IMG/VR virus record: IMGVR_UViG_3300025131_000014
Coordinates: 26,317-90,316 of that record
Direction: 5' to 3' (one strand)
Source: a virus
DNA: 64,000 nucleotides
In this document: positions 32,226 to 41,561 of the stretch, piece by piece
How the letters are laid out: each line of letters opens with the position of its first letter
Position numbering within the stretch: position 1 is the first letter of the stretch
Position numbers and translations under genes: made by a program
Notes under the pieces: model-generated
Told to the model about the DNA's origin: nothing
Seen by the model: the letters and a program-made list of their open reading frames with translations, nothing else
Database searches by the model: none

Positions 32226-32780
32226 TTATACTGGCCATTCTAATATTTCATACCATAGATATATATCTAAGGTTAAATCTGTTGCACCTCCTGGAGTTGG
32301 ATCTCCTCCAACTATGAGTGCTTCTAAATTACAATCATCAGCTACTTGATTAGCATTTCCTAGAAAAGGAGATGATTGTGAAGTACTAGAAATAGTTCTA
32401 GTTATACTTGCAGATATAAAGTTTCTCCATGCATAATAAGGAGTATCTACTGAAGCTCCTCCCAATTGAAATGCTAAGTCATCAAATGCTGGATTTGGTG
32501 CATATCCTGCTGTTGGTACAGTACAAGTTACAATAGCTTTTTGTGGCATTATTATTCTCCCACCTCCTGGATTTGGTACCAGTTCTACTGGTGAAGTATT
32601 TAAAGTGTCTATGTCTAGTTTAGGTATTTTTATATTTACAAATCCTTGTTCAACCAAAAGTGCTGGAGTTAAACAACATAAGCGTCTATATATTCTATTC
32701 AGCTTATTGTATAGAGTTTGTTTAGAACTCCATGACTCTACTCTCTGTACATTTGTTTTAGGGTTGTTTGTCCATCCCAT
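32226..32780 (-). CDS. Fibre-associated beta protein, 184 aa
   Basis: A helical N-terminal segment (YNKLNRIYRRLCCL, residues 24-37) is followed by an all-beta domain with many Pro, Gly, Ser and Thr residues, ending LWYEILEWPV. The shape, short coiled stalk plus jelly-roll-like head, suits a fibre tip or capsid decoration. It lies directly downstream of a collagen-like mini-protein and the YadA-like fibre. Function by context only. Confidence 0.5.
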   Translation of the reverse strand: MGWTNNPKTNVQRVESWSSKQTLYNKLNRIYRRLCCLTPALLVEQGFVNIKIPKLDIDTLNTSPVELVPNPGGGRIIMPQKAIVTCTVPTAGYAPNPAFDDLAFQLGGASVDTPYYAWRNFISASITRTISSTSQSSPFLGNANQVADDCNLEALIVGGDPTPGGATDLTLDIYLWYEILEWPV

Positions 32781-32784
32781 GATC

Positions 32785-33021
32785 TTATGCTTTAGCTAGT
32801 TCTTTTACTTTTTTTATACCATTTTCTTTAACTCGTACACCTGCTTCACCTGGTTCTCCTTTGGGCCCATTAGGTCCTGGAACAGTAAAAGCTTGTTCAA
32901 ATTTATCTTGAAAGTATACTACTGTTTTAGCGATATTCATACCTTCAGTCTTTAAAGAAATGTTCAATAATGCTAAAAGATTGATTGCTTCGTCTTGTGT
33001 GAATTCAATTTTCTTTTTCAT
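32785..33021 (-). CDS. Mini-protein with short collagen-like repeat, 78 aa
   Basis: About 48 helical residues precede a short Gly-X-Y run (GPNGPKGEPGEAG), then a Lys-rich tail. The same kind of collagen triplets occurs in the two larger fibre proteins at 35.7-38.4 kb. The repeat could let it trimerise alone or join a fibre. The gene is 5 bases from its downstream neighbour. Confidence 0.55.
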   Translation of the reverse strand: MKKKIEFTQDEAINLLALLNISLKTEGMNIAKTVVYFQDKFEQAFTVPGPNGPKGEPGEAGVRVKENGIKKVKELAKA

Positions 33022-33046
33022 TTTTTTTGTTTTTGTTTATTTATAA

Positions 33047-34453
33047 TTAAGTTAATGTTCCTACTGTACCCTGACGAGTATTTCCGCTTATAGGGTCTTT
33101 ATATTTTGCTATTAATGTAAAAGTTGGGTCTGTTCCTGTTGCATAAAAAGTTAAATCGCCAGGTTGAAAATCAATATCTGCAGGTTCAGATTGCGGTACT
33201 TTTTGATAAGTTTGGGCCTCATCTGCTGGTGTTGGTCCGCCTGGACCCGCTTTACCTCTTGCTCTGAAAGAATCATTAATACTTGTGTAATAGCTTTCTC
33301 CTGCTACTCCAGTAGTTCCTGTTGTAGGAGAATCAATAGATGCTCCTATAAGAACAGAATCTGTAACTCCTGTTGTGGCAGCTGTATTATTGTTTGCTAC
33401 ATTAAAACCAATCATTACAGAAGCTTGAAAAGCAACTGGGCCTAAATTTCCTCCACTTCCTACATGATGTCCTACCATAACAGAACGTTCTCCTGCCTGT
33501 CCTCCTGTTGCTTGAGTTAAGACTTCATGTCCTATTAGTACATTTTCACCAGATTGAGTAACAACTCCTCTATTGATATTACTTCCAATAGCAATTGTAT
33601 CATTTACAGCAGTGGCTGCTTGTAAAGCTTTATCTCCCATTATTATAGCACCTGTTCCACTAACATTTAATAAATCAGGTACACAACTTGATCCCATTGC
33701 AATTAAACCTCCTTGAAGTCCAACAGATCCTCCTGAACTTAATATATCTTTTCCTATTAATATGGCAGGATTTCCTTCTAGTAGAGTACCTCCTGTTTGA
33801 AGTATTTCATTGCCTATTGCTATATTATGTTCGCCGCCTAAATCTAATCCTTTCATTACTTCAGTACCTATTGCAATATTAAAATCAGTTGGGTAACTAG
33901 GAGATACAATAATATTTCCTAAGTTTTCCATAGCTGATACACCTATGGCAATATTATTGCTAATTGTTCTTGCTACAGTTCCTGCTCTATGTAACGCATT
34001 TATTCCCATAGCTATATTTTTATCCATAGCACTGGCAGTTGTTCCTTCGCCTACTCCCCATCCTACAAATGTATTTTGCTCTCCTTCAAGTGTTCTTCCT
34101 GTATCTTGTCCGATAAGAGTATTATAAGCGTTTGTGATAGAAGCAGGATTAGCTGCAATATCCATTGCATTACTTCCTAATACAACATTGCCTACTCCTG
34201 TTACTCCTTGTAAACTATCATTTCCTATAATAATATTATTTGATCCTACAGGTTGTGTTGTTACAGTTTTGCTCCATATTTGAGTTAAATCAGGTGTAGA
34301 AAGGTTTGTTGAGAGTATTCCTCCTCCTGTTTCTTCATCACAGCAGTTTTCTTCTATACAACAGATACGTTGTTCTATTTCCTCAAATGCAGTAACTATT
34401 GCACTTTTAGGATAAAAAGGATCTTGTAGCCCTATTTTACTAGCTAAATCCAT
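33047..34453 (-). CDS. YadA-head-like fibre protein, 468 aa
   Basis: A short N-terminal helix with cysteines (ICCIEENCC near residues 30-38) probably anchors or trimerises the protein. Residues 70-350 hold about a dozen degenerate repeats of the type (N)xAIGxxxL, for example NNIIIGNDSL, NNIAIGVSAM and HNIAIGNEIL. This repeat is the signature of left-handed beta-roll heads in trimeric autotransporter adhesins such as YadA, and phages also use it in fibres. The C-terminal 100 residues form a separate beta domain. It probably acts as a receptor-binding or surface fibre. Its start overlaps the spanin gene by 10 bases. Confidence 0.7.
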   Translation of the reverse strand: MDLASKIGLQDPFYPKSAIVTAFEEIEQRICCIEENCCDEETGGGILSTNLSTPDLTQIWSKTVTTQPVGSNNIIIGNDSLQGVTGVGNVVLGSNAMDIAANPASITNAYNTLIGQDTGRTLEGEQNTFVGWGVGEGTTASAMDKNIAMGINALHRAGTVARTISNNIAIGVSAMENLGNIIVSPSYPTDFNIAIGTEVMKGLDLGGEHNIAIGNEILQTGGTLLEGNPAILIGKDILSSGGSVGLQGGLIAMGSSCVPDLLNVSGTGAIIMGDKALQAATAVNDTIAIGSNINRGVVTQSGENVLIGHEVLTQATGGQAGERSVMVGHHVGSGGNLGPVAFQASVMIGFNVANNNTAATTGVTDSVLIGASIDSPTTGTTGVAGESYYTSINDSFRARGKAGPGGPTPADEAQTYQKVPQSEPADIDFQPGDLTFYATGTDPTFTLIAKYKDPISGNTRQGTVGTLT

Positions 34454-34932
34454 GGTATAAATGTTTTAATTTGCTTTCTCAATGCTATTATTATAAATAG
34501 GGCAAGGAAGAATGTCAACCATCCCCAAAATCTTCGTGCTAGTCTTTTAATAATCATAATAGTACTCATATCTCTGATCACTATCTTGTCTATTATTATA
34601 TTTTTTTCTATAAAGATAGTATCTTCTTCGCACTTTCCCTCAATATATATAAGGCTATCTTTTTTATAGTACTTGATCGTTAGTCTATCTTTAGTTATTG
34701 TTATAGTATCAGTTAACTCCTTATCTATAAAGGAAGTATCTGTTTTTACTTCAGTACTTAAGAGAGTATCTCTATATACTACTGTGTCTTTTTTTAAGAG
34801 CTGAGGATACTTTTGTGTAAGCTTAAATATCTTTCGTTCTGCTCTTTCTAATTTAGTGCTATGGATACAAGATACTAAAAAACATGCTATACTTATTAAT
34901 ATAAAACTGTTTTTAAGCGTCTTTCTTACCAT
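34444..34932 (-). CDS. Unimolecular spanin candidate (lipoprotein plus C-terminal TM), 162 aa
   Basis: Residues 1-22 form a lipoprotein signal with lipobox FLVSC, lipidated Cys at position 22. The middle is a charged, Thr/Asp/Lys-rich beta segment. Residues about 136-151 (WGWLTFFLALFIIIAL) form one membrane helix near the C-terminus, followed by a short basic tail. A protein tethered to the outer membrane by lipid and to the inner membrane by a C-terminal helix is the definition of a u-spanin (phage T1 gp11 type), which fuses the two membranes in the last step of lysis. It overlaps a holin-like gene by 20 bases, which supports the call. Confidence 0.7.
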   Translation of the reverse strand: MVRKTLKNSFILISIACFLVSCIHSTKLERAERKIFKLTQKYPQLLKKDTVVYRDTLLSTEVKTDTSFIDKELTDTITITKDRLTIKYYKKDSLIYIEGKCEEDTIFIEKNIIIDKIVIRDMSTIMIIKRLARRFWGWLTFFLALFIIIALRKQIKTFIPWI

Positions 34933-35152
34933 TGCTTGTGAACTTTTCTGCTGCAGTTACTCCTAACCCAACACATACTAAGTACATCATTCCATTAAAA
35001 ACAAATTCCTGAAGAGGGATTTCAAAAAAGATATTTGCTAAAAAAGCTATTGCTAATAATGAAAAGGCCATTAATGTAATAAACCTTTTACTTGATTGTT
35101 GTCCATCTACATCACTGAGTATGCTGTTAAAAAATGTTTTTATACTTGTCAT
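34913..35152 (-). CDS. Holin-like two-TM protein, 79 aa
   Basis: The small protein has an amphipathic N-terminus and two hydrophobic helices (ITLMAFSLLAIAFLANIFF, about residues 25-43, and MMYLVCVGLGVTAA, about 55-69), then a charged tail ending KKDA. Size, two helices and charged tail fit a holin. The genes on either side encode a coiled-coil protein with a C-terminal membrane helix and a spanin candidate, together forming a lysis cassette. Holins diverge fast, so the call rests on topology and context. Confidence 0.6.
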   Translation of the reverse strand: MTSIKTFFNSILSDVDGQQSSKRFITLMAFSLLAIAFLANIFFEIPLQEFVFNGMMYLVCVGLGVTAAEKFTSNGKKDA

Positions 35153-35153
35153 G

Positions 35154-35456
35154 TTATTCTCCTTTAATTATACATTTGATAGCCCATCCTACTACAGCTG
35201 TTATAACTCCTCCTACAGCTGTTAGGGCTTTGTTTATCTTTGATTGCCAAACCTTTATTTCTCTTATATCACCTGCAATACCTGTATCTGCATCATGTAT
35301 CTTAGTATGGATCTCTTGAATCATTGCTTCGGTAGCAGCATGTGAATCTTCAAGTCTTTCTATTTTATCCTTCATTAAAGGAAGACTTGACTGGATATCT
35401 AGTAATTTATCCATTATTTTGTCATGATTTGTCTTTTTTGTAGGCATTAGCAGCAA
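35154..35456 (-). CDS. XhlA-like coiled-coil membrane protein (lysis accessory), 100 aa
   Basis: Residues 10-75 form a charged coiled coil (MDKLLDIQSSLPLMKDKIER). Residues about 77-94 form a single membrane helix (ALTAVGGVITAVVGWAIK). This pattern matches XhlA/hemolysin-type small phage proteins that act beside holins. It lies one base from the holin-like gene. The start could also be the internal Met at residue 4. Confidence 0.55.
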   Translation of the reverse strand: MLLMPTKKTNHDKIMDKLLDIQSSLPLMKDKIERLEDSHAATEAMIQEIHTKIHDADTGIAGDIREIKVWQSKINKALTAVGGVITAVVGWAIKCIIKGE

Positions 35457-35701
35457 TCTTTTAAAAGTTCATATAGTTTATCAATTATTAAGCATGTCTC
35501 TTCGTGAGTTATGCATTTATCATTTAAGTTTATTCCACAAAGTATATCTACTAATACAGCTGCTAGAATAAGGTCATCTTTGATCTCATCTTCACAAGCA
35601 TTACCAATAGAAGCTCTATCAGAATAATACTCCATAAGTTTAGCCAATTGGCACCCGAAGTAACCTTGAGCATTTGTTAGATATGTTTGTGTAAGTATCA
35701 T
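35447..35701 (-). CDS. Small helical Cys-containing protein, 84 aa
   Basis: A soluble, mainly helical protein with cysteines spread through it and a CC pair at the end. Sequences such as CEDEIKDDLILAAVLVDILCG look like packed helices. It overlaps the upstream fibre gene by 4 bases and the lysis accessory gene by 10. No family recognised. It may be a fibre chaperone or virion component, judged only from position. Confidence 0.45.
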   Translation of the reverse strand: MILTQTYLTNAQGYFGCQLAKLMEYYSDRASIGNACEDEIKDDLILAAVLVDILCGINLNDKCITHEETCLIIDKLYELLKDCC

Positions 35702-36843
35702 AATTTTATCATAAATGCTAGTGTAAAATATTCTGGTCTATTTTCGTGTCCAACAGAAGCTGGTGTACTATCAATTGTAACTGTTCCTGAAGCACCAGTT
35801 AAATCTACAGCTGCTGTTCCTGTTAATGTATGTGAGTGACCTGGAAGATGAACTACAGGAGCTCCTTCGGGTGGATCTACTGTAGGAGGATATTGTATTT
35901 GGGAGCCTTCTTCATAAGTATAAATTATTTTATCAGGCTGATCACTTGTACCTCCTGGATTATGAGGATTGGTACCATAATCAAGTGGGCCAGCTAAACC
36001 TCCACTAATAACATTAAATCCTTCATAATAACCTGATCCTGCATTAGTTCCTTGTACTCCATGTTTGTGCATTCCATCTCTAGCAGTTTGAGCAGCACTT
36101 AGATCTACTGTAGCTCCTGCTGCATCTAAACTAAGACTTGCAGTATGTGTATGTGCTCCTACTTCTGCTGTAGATAATGCTACAGTTGTGGCACCTCCTG
36201 TATCTCCAATAGCATTATAGTCTGGATTATTGAGACTATCTGGAGAAGAGTAAACTGCTATGAATTTTGATTCTATTGCAGGTACTACTAAAGGAGCTCC
36301 GTTTCTGTCTGTAGTTGAACCAATACTATTCATACATAAGCACCATCCTTCTACGTCTGTTCCTGGTATTCCTTTTCCTAGTAAAGTAGGATCTGCTACT
36401 ACTTCAGGATCTGTAGATTTATAAAAGTTATTAGCTGATCCTGAATACATTTGAATATATCCTATTCCATGAGCTTTATTTGCATAAGCTAGACTATAGC
36501 TTGAACTACTTGGCATTGCTTGTAGCATTATTACCCAAGCAGCTCCATCATATATATAAACTGTATTAGTAGTTGTATTATAATATGCATCATTTTCTAC
36601 AGGACTTCCAGGATCAGTTGCAGAGTCTCCTCTCCAGTTAATCGATATTCCATCAGCTCCAGCAGGACCAGTCGGTCCTATTGGACCTATAGGACCATCT
36701 GCTCCCGTATCCCCTTTGGGTCCAGTTGGCCCCGTTAGTCCAAGTGGTCCAGGTAGACTAGTAGGTAAGACTATATCGCCACATGAACAAGTGTTACATG
36801 CATCATTTGTGTCTCCTGTTAATACTCCTATTATATCTGCCAT
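35698..36843 (-). CDS. Collagen-like tail/head fibre with collar-type C-terminus, 381 aa
   Basis: Residues 1-28 ([18 protein letters not shown]) nearly repeat the N-terminus of the upstream fibre gene, so both probably dock on the same site. A collagen-like run of Gly-X-Y triplets follows (residues 33-66). The C-terminal domain carries paired His motifs (AHTHT near 230 and HSHTL near 337) and ends ENRPEYFTLAFMIKL. That layout is typical of short tail-fibre/collar tip domains, where His residues bind metal ions along the trimer axis. Confidence 0.75.
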   Translation of the reverse strand: MADIIGVLTGDTNDACNTCSCGDIVLPTSLPGPLGLTGPTGPKGDTGADGPIGPIGPTGPAGADGISINWRGDSATDPGSPVENDAYYNTTTNTVYIYDGAAWVIMLQAMPSSSSYSLAYANKAHGIGYIQMYSGSANNFYKSTDPEVVADPTLLGKGIPGTDVEGWCLCMNSIGSTTDRNGAPLVVPAIESKFIAVYSSPDSLNNPDYNAIGDTGGATTVALSTAEVGAHTHTASLSLDAAGATVDLSAAQTARDGMHKHGVQGTNAGSGYYEGFNVISGGLAGPLDYGTNPHNPGGTSDQPDKIIYTYEEGSQIQYPPTVDPPEGAPVVHLPGHSHTLTGTAAVDLTGASGTVTIDSTPASVGHENRPEYFTLAFMIKL

Positions 36844-36856
36844 TCTTTATTCATTT

Positions 36857-38371
36857 TTATGGTGGTGATGAATCACAAGTCATCAAACACCAGTCGTTAT
36901 TTATACCAATAGTTTTAATTTTTACATAAACACTTCCTGATCCATCTGTCATTATATCACCAGGATTACCAAAGTGATCTGTAACTCTAGGATCAATTGC
37001 CGCTACTGTACTTACTGGTCCATACATAGTTGGATAAGGATTCCAATCACCTAAAACTGTAGTATTAGGACCTGTTTGGTTTATAGTTAGTGACCCATCA
37101 TAAGATATAGCTGCATATCCTACAGTACCAAAAGATGGATGAGTTCCATTTACATTTATCCTCATTGCTTTTTTGTAATCAGTCCAATGAAGAGGAGTTG
37201 GTGCTTCATTTTCATTTGTTACTCCAGTTACTGCCCAATTATTACATATTATTTGTAAACCACACTGCCCAGTTTGTGCTCCTGTTTTGTAAAATATTCC
37301 AAGAGGAGCATAGTCTTTCGCTGCGATGTCTGATTTTGTGAGAATCCATATATTAGAAAGTACAATTCTTGACCAAGCATACATACTTGTTACTTGTATA
37401 GGAGCTCCTAAATTTACACCAGTAGTTCCTTCTGCTTCATAATAATCATGTAATTCTTCTCCTACTATCCCTACAAATTCACAATCCATAAGTAGTAGTC
37501 TGGAACAAATAATAGAATTTATTTCAATTGCTACTTGTGAATCTTCATTTGCTGTACCAAATTCTCTAGTTCCAGTAAAAAGACAGTTAACAAATGTGGC
37601 TCTTTTAGAACCTGCACCTATTATTAATCTATATCGAGTTACTCCATTATACAGCTTAAAGCGATTTCCTCCCCCATATATTTCTATTCCTTCACCAAAG
37701 TTTAGATCTAAATCTGCATCTAAATCTATTGAAGCTCCTAGTTTTACTATACCTGCTTGTGCACCATTAGGATTTATTCCACCTACATTATTAAAGTAAT
37801 CAAAGGCATCTTTTACTTCTTGTAGGGTTATAGCATATATTACTACAGGTTGAATCATAGCAGGAACTCCTGGTTTCCATTGAGATACACCTGCATCATA
37901 TACAAGCATATCATCATCAACTAGACCTGCTACATCTACATCAGCTAAAGATGAAGGAGTTGGTGTGTGGTTTCCTAAGTATAAAGTCTCAGGAACCCAA
38001 TTAACTCCATCCCATACTAATACTTGTCCGTTAATTGCTCCTCCTGAATCTACATTTTCAAGTTCTTCTATGTTACCCGCTATGGGAGTCCATGCAAGTC
38101 CATTCCATTTTAATCTATCTCCTACATCATTACCTCCTGGCACTGGTCCTGGAGGTCCTTCAGGTCCTTCGGGTCCCTCTGGACCCTCGGGTCCTTCTGG
38201 GCCTTCTGGGCCTTCTGGTCCTTCAATACCTTGAGGACCAGTAGGTCCTGTTGGTCCTGTTCCTCCTTCTGGGCCTTCTGGTCCTGTTGGTAATATTAAA
38301 TTCCCACAAGAACATGTATTACAAGCATCATTCTTATCTCCTGTAAGTACTCCTGTTATTTTTGTAGCCAT
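36857..38371 (-). CDS. Collagen-like fibre protein with beta-solenoid body, 504 aa
   Basis: The N-terminus ([18 protein letters not shown]) matches the next fibre gene. Residues 32-77 hold a collagen-like tract with seven consecutive GPE triplets. From about residue 170 the sequence shows repeated short strands ([16 protein letters not shown]) like pectate-lyase-type beta-helices of phage spikes. I see no catalytic residues for a depolymerase. It is probably a surface fibre or spike with anchor, flexible stalk and beta-helical body. Confidence 0.7.
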   Translation of the reverse strand: MATKITGVLTGDKNDACNTCSCGNLILPTGPEGPEGGTGPTGPTGPQGIEGPEGPEGPEGPEGPEGPEGPEGPPGPVPGGNDVGDRLKWNGLAWTPIAGNIEELENVDSGGAINGQVLVWDGVNWVPETLYLGNHTPTPSSLADVDVAGLVDDDMLVYDAGVSQWKPGVPAMIQPVVIYAITLQEVKDAFDYFNNVGGINPNGAQAGIVKLGASIDLDADLDLNFGEGIEIYGGGNRFKLYNGVTRYRLIIGAGSKRATFVNCLFTGTREFGTANEDSQVAIEINSIICSRLLLMDCEFVGIVGEELHDYYEAEGTTGVNLGAPIQVTSMYAWSRIVLSNIWILTKSDIAAKDYAPLGIFYKTGAQTGQCGLQIICNNWAVTGVTNENEAPTPLHWTDYKKAMRINVNGTHPSFGTVGYAAISYDGSLTINQTGPNTTVLGDWNPYPTMYGPVSTVAAIDPRVTDHFGNPGDIMTDGSGSVYVKIKTIGINNDWCLMTCDSSPP

Positions 38372-38372
38372 T

Positions 38373-39374
38373 TTAGCAGTTTTTACAATCTTTACAGCCT
38401 AATTCATCAAGTAATGCGTTCAATGTTTTAAGTCCTTTAGTAATAGCATCTTCATTTCCACATATACCTGCGAGTTGAAGAGCTTTATATATTGCGTAAG
38501 CTTCGAGGAATTTTTCTTTAAATTCTTCATTACACTCATCACATTCCTTTAAAAGTTTGGCAGCCAATGCTTTTAATTTACAACAAGCCTGACATAGGCT
38601 AAGTTCACAAAAGTCTGTTTTGTAGTCACAGTAATCATCATTAATTACTTCTATTTCCCAACAATGTATTCCGTCAGTAAATTGTTCATCAAATGTAAGA
38701 GTTACTCCTGTTGTAAATATGTCGCCTACATAAGCACTTATATCATATTTAACTCCGTCTACTGTCAAGAATAGTCCTGAAGTAACCACTACTGAGGGAT
38801 CCCAACCTTCAGCTGTTAGTTTTAAAAAGACATCTTTGCATCCTTCTTTAATATCTAGTTCTGCTGTTATACTAAAATCAACACAAGCCAGACATACTAT
38901 ACAGCTAGCATCTACTACTTGCCAATCTTCTGTCCAACATGTAGGAACTGCGGGTGAAACACTTATTGCGGTTACTTCATAACATTTGTCTGCTTCTGTT
39001 GTACAACCTGGAGTTGTAATAAGACTATTCATTATGATAATATCACTTACAGCAGGTATTGAGGCTCCTATAAAACCAACAATTGTAGTTCCTATTCCTC
39101 CACAAGGAGTTAGTTCAAGCCAATTTCTTGGTCCACAGGAAGAGCATAATAGTGAAGATCCATCAATGGTCAAAGAATACGTAGTCGAGCACGTTCCTTT
39201 TTCTTCAACATACCAGCACATTTGGTCTGGCATATTCGGACCAATTCCTGAATCAGGGGTAATATTTGATAATCTTAGAGTATTACCTACTTCTGCTGCC
39301 AAAAGAGGATCTGTAGATTCAAAACTATAATATGGATTGACTCCTCCACAAGTTGTTAATGTATAACACGCCAT
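38373..39374 (-). CDS. Cysteine-rich virion protein, 333 aa
   Basis: By my count there are 26 cysteines in 333 residues, many in pairs (CLAC, CQACC, CDEC, CKDC). The first 260 residues look like small beta domains, and the last 75 form a helical bundle ending CKDCKNC. The gene is first after the terminator at 39.4 kb and starts the fibre block. Disulfide stabilisation outside the cell is a likely reason for the cysteines. A decoration, fibre-base or adhesion role fits the context. No family recognised. Confidence 0.55.
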   Translation of the reverse strand: MACYTLTTCGGVNPYYSFESTDPLLAAEVGNTLRLSNITPDSGIGPNMPDQMCWYVEEKGTCSTTYSLTIDGSSLLCSSCGPRNWLELTPCGGIGTTIVGFIGASIPAVSDIIIMNSLITTPGCTTEADKCYEVTAISVSPAVPTCWTEDWQVVDASCIVCLACVDFSITAELDIKEGCKDVFLKLTAEGWDPSVVVTSGLFLTVDGVKYDISAYVGDIFTTGVTLTFDEQFTDGIHCWEIEVINDDYCDYKTDFCELSLCQACCKLKALAAKLLKECDECNEEFKEKFLEAYAIYKALQLAGICGNEDAITKGLKTLNALLDELGCKDCKNC

Positions 39375-39393
39375 TTTTTTCTTTATTTATATT

Positions 39394-39436
39394 AAAAAAG
39401 GGTTCCACTTTACTTTGCATAAAGGGAACCCTTTTA
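39394..39436 (-). terminator. Strong intrinsic terminator between head and fibre blocks
   Basis: Positions 39396-39406 and 39425-39435 form a perfect 11-bp stem. Read on the minus strand the hairpin is followed directly by a T-run (39399-39394). The reverse direction also has a short T-run, so it may work both ways. It ends the transcript that carries the capsid genes and separates it from the fibre block. Confidence 0.8.
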
Positions 39437-39555
39437 GAGAGAGAAATCGTAAGCCCTACTATTTCACTAATATATATGTCTACTCCAAAACATTCCCATA
39501 AAATCCATACATTGTAAGCAAGAGTTTTTAACCCCTGCCTCAATATACGAAATTT

Positions 39556-40722
39556 TTATGCAATTGCTTGACCTGTTGGAGTCGTTGCTAACCACGCATT
39601 TAATATCCCTACTATTGTAGTTGCTGCATATGGGGCTGTTGCTCCAACTGCTGCTGCTGCGCCACCGCCAGCTTCGTAAGGTATAATTGCTTTCTTCGGT
39701 GATGCTACATCTGTTGCAGTTATCGCTGAAGCGTGACAATCTTTATACTCAATTGTAAGTTGATCATACACATTGGCTGCAAGAGCATAGAAATTATTTC
39801 CTAAAGTCTTTTGATCCAAAGGAAATGGAATTCTATAAGGACTTGTTTGCCATCCGTCAGCATACAACTCTTTTGCAATCACATCTGGTCCTAAACCTTC
39901 ACCGAATGTATAATCAACTGCAGGTAATACAGCAGGTACTGGATTCGCAAGAATCAATAAGGCTAAAGCAGTAGTGATGTCTGAATCTGGAGTGAAAACT
40001 ACTCCATTACAATCAAAACCACAATCTAATCCTACATAAAACTGAAGAGGTGAATTGTTTTCAACATATGTTGGATTCAATCCCTGAACTCCTTCGTTTT
40101 CAAATGTGCCTGTTAGTGTGATATAACCATCACCAACTCCAGCTGCACTTTCAGCTTGATAAACTGCAGTTACTAATTGATCTGGATCTTCATTGATCGC
40201 ATCAGTGATTCCTTGGCCAACTTCATCAAAGTCACCGTCAGGACATTCACAAGATGGTCCACAACAAGATGATACAAAATTATAGGTTTTAAGAAGACTT
40301 TGATATCCATAAGTTTGATAAACTCTAGGAGACTCATATCTGATCTTTAAACAATATTCTGTTTCACACTCAGCTGCCCAACCTGCAATAATAGTTGTTT
40401 TAGATGTTTGTGCTTGTGTAGGAACATTATTAGTTCTTCCCATACATTTACCATCAAGGATTTGTGTTCTAATACCTTTTATTGCTCCTGTAGGATCAGC
40501 TGCTAATACTCCAACAAATATTCTTGGGTTTGTTGAAAACGTTGCTGCTGCTGTTATAGGTGAACCATCTTCATCAAAAACTCCAATATCACCTACTATA
40601 GCTGGAACTGCTCCAATTGTAGTTAGGGTTGTTGGGTCTCCGAAGTTTCCACCTGCAATAATAACAGCATTACCTGCAGTATTATCATTAAGTGGGGTTA
40701 CTGTAAATACTCGACTTTCCAT
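39556..40722 (-). CDS. Structural protein after the capsid genes, 388 aa
   Basis: A soluble protein dominated by beta-strand and Gly/Ala/Thr-rich segments. It has a cysteine cluster (SSCCGPSCECPD near residues 150-161) and ends in an Ala/Gly-rich region and a short tail. No signal peptide or membrane segment. It is the last gene before the strong terminator, in one unit with the capsid and connector genes. It could be an auxiliary capsid or head-fibre protein; context does not decide which. Confidence 0.55.
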   Translation of the reverse strand: MESRVFTVTPLNDNTAGNAVIIAGGNFGDPTTLTTIGAVPAIVGDIGVFDEDGSPITAAATFSTNPRIFVGVLAADPTGAIKGIRTQILDGKCMGRTNNVPTQAQTSKTTIIAGWAAECETEYCLKIRYESPRVYQTYGYQSLLKTYNFVSSCCGPSCECPDGDFDEVGQGITDAINEDPDQLVTAVYQAESAAGVGDGYITLTGTFENEGVQGLNPTYVENNSPLQFYVGLDCGFDCNGVVFTPDSDITTALALLILANPVPAVLPAVDYTFGEGLGPDVIAKELYADGWQTSPYRIPFPLDQKTLGNNFYALAANVYDQLTIEYKDCHASAITATDVASPKKAIIPYEAGGGAAAAVGATAPYAATTIVGILNAWLATTPTGQAIA

Positions 40723-40751
40723 TTTTTTAAATTTTAGTTGTTAATAATATA

Positions 40752-41561
40752 TTATTCATTCATACTCGTTTTTATAGCTTTTAGCTGATACATCGGGTGA
40801 TCAATGTCTCCCGAAACTATAGCAACAGCTAAATCTACTACTTCCTTATGCGTATGCTGAGGCAATTCACAATTTTGAACTGCTGCAGCTGGTGTACCAT
40901 CAGCATAGTTATATCCAATAGGCACTCCTAAACTGTTAACTACTCCGTCAGCATAAGATATTCTTAGAGGATGTCTCAGATACTCAACGAAAACGCTGTC
41001 TACTGAGAAAGTCCCATCTGAATACAGATAGATAGCTCCCTGTCTATCTGACGTTGGGTCATCTGGATTATCTCCAAATACCAACGGTACCTCTTCCCAC
41101 TCGAAGGACGGTTTATAAAATGGATCATACAGTACAGTATCGAGATCATCGTGCTGTACTTGTATTCCCCATAGTTTTTTCGTCCCACTTTGGCATGATG
41201 TCTTTGTGCCTTGGCAAGTAATTCTTACCAAAAACATGTAGTCATATGCCAATGCCGACAAATCTGCCCGATAAGTACCTACATCCGAAGTTGTAGATAC
41301 TACCGTGGTAGGTATTGTCGTAGCAGTTGGAGTTGCTGGATCTTCTTTAACAACCAAAGTCTTGAGATCATCAATCCTTTTCTGTGTTTCTTCAAATCCT
41401 TCTCGTTTTATATTCGTAACACCATAACGTTGCTTGATGAATACTGTCTGAGCTTCATTTAAATACCAATCGACTTCTGGGACCAACAAATTACTGTAGT
41501 CCTGGGTGTCAATTTTATTTAGCTTTAGCTTCAGTTCGTAATGCATTTCTTGCACCGTCAT
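40752..41561 (-). CDS. Head-tail connector/ring protein, 269 aa
   Basis: The helical N-terminus (residues 1-70, MTVQEMHYELKLKLNK and WYLNEAQTVFIKQRYG) followed by a beta region with YRADLSALAYDYMFLVRITC is typical of adaptor proteins that sit below the portal. It overlaps the upstream gene by 47 bases unless translation starts at Met6 (32-base overlap). It is placed two genes after the major capsid gene, where crAss-like phages carry a connector. Confidence 0.6.
   Translation of the reverse strand: MTVQEMHYELKLKLNKIDTQDYSNLLVPEVDWYLNEAQTVFIKQRYGVTNIKREGFEETQKRIDDLKTLVVKEDPATPTATTIPTTVVSTTSDVGTYRADLSALAYDYMFLVRITCQGTKTSCQSGTKKLWGIQVQHDDLDTVLYDPFYKPSFEWEEVPLVFGDNPDDPTSDRQGAIYLYSDGTFSVDSVFVEYLRHPLRISYADGVVNSLGVPIGYNYADGTPAAAVQNCELPQHTHKEVVDLAVAIVSGDIDHPMYQLKAIKTSMNE

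Noticed and set aside
39325-39543. A 72-codon minus-strand open frame across the terminator
   Set aside because: It spans a strong terminator hairpin and overlaps the start of the cysteine-rich gene; it would have to be read through a stop signal.
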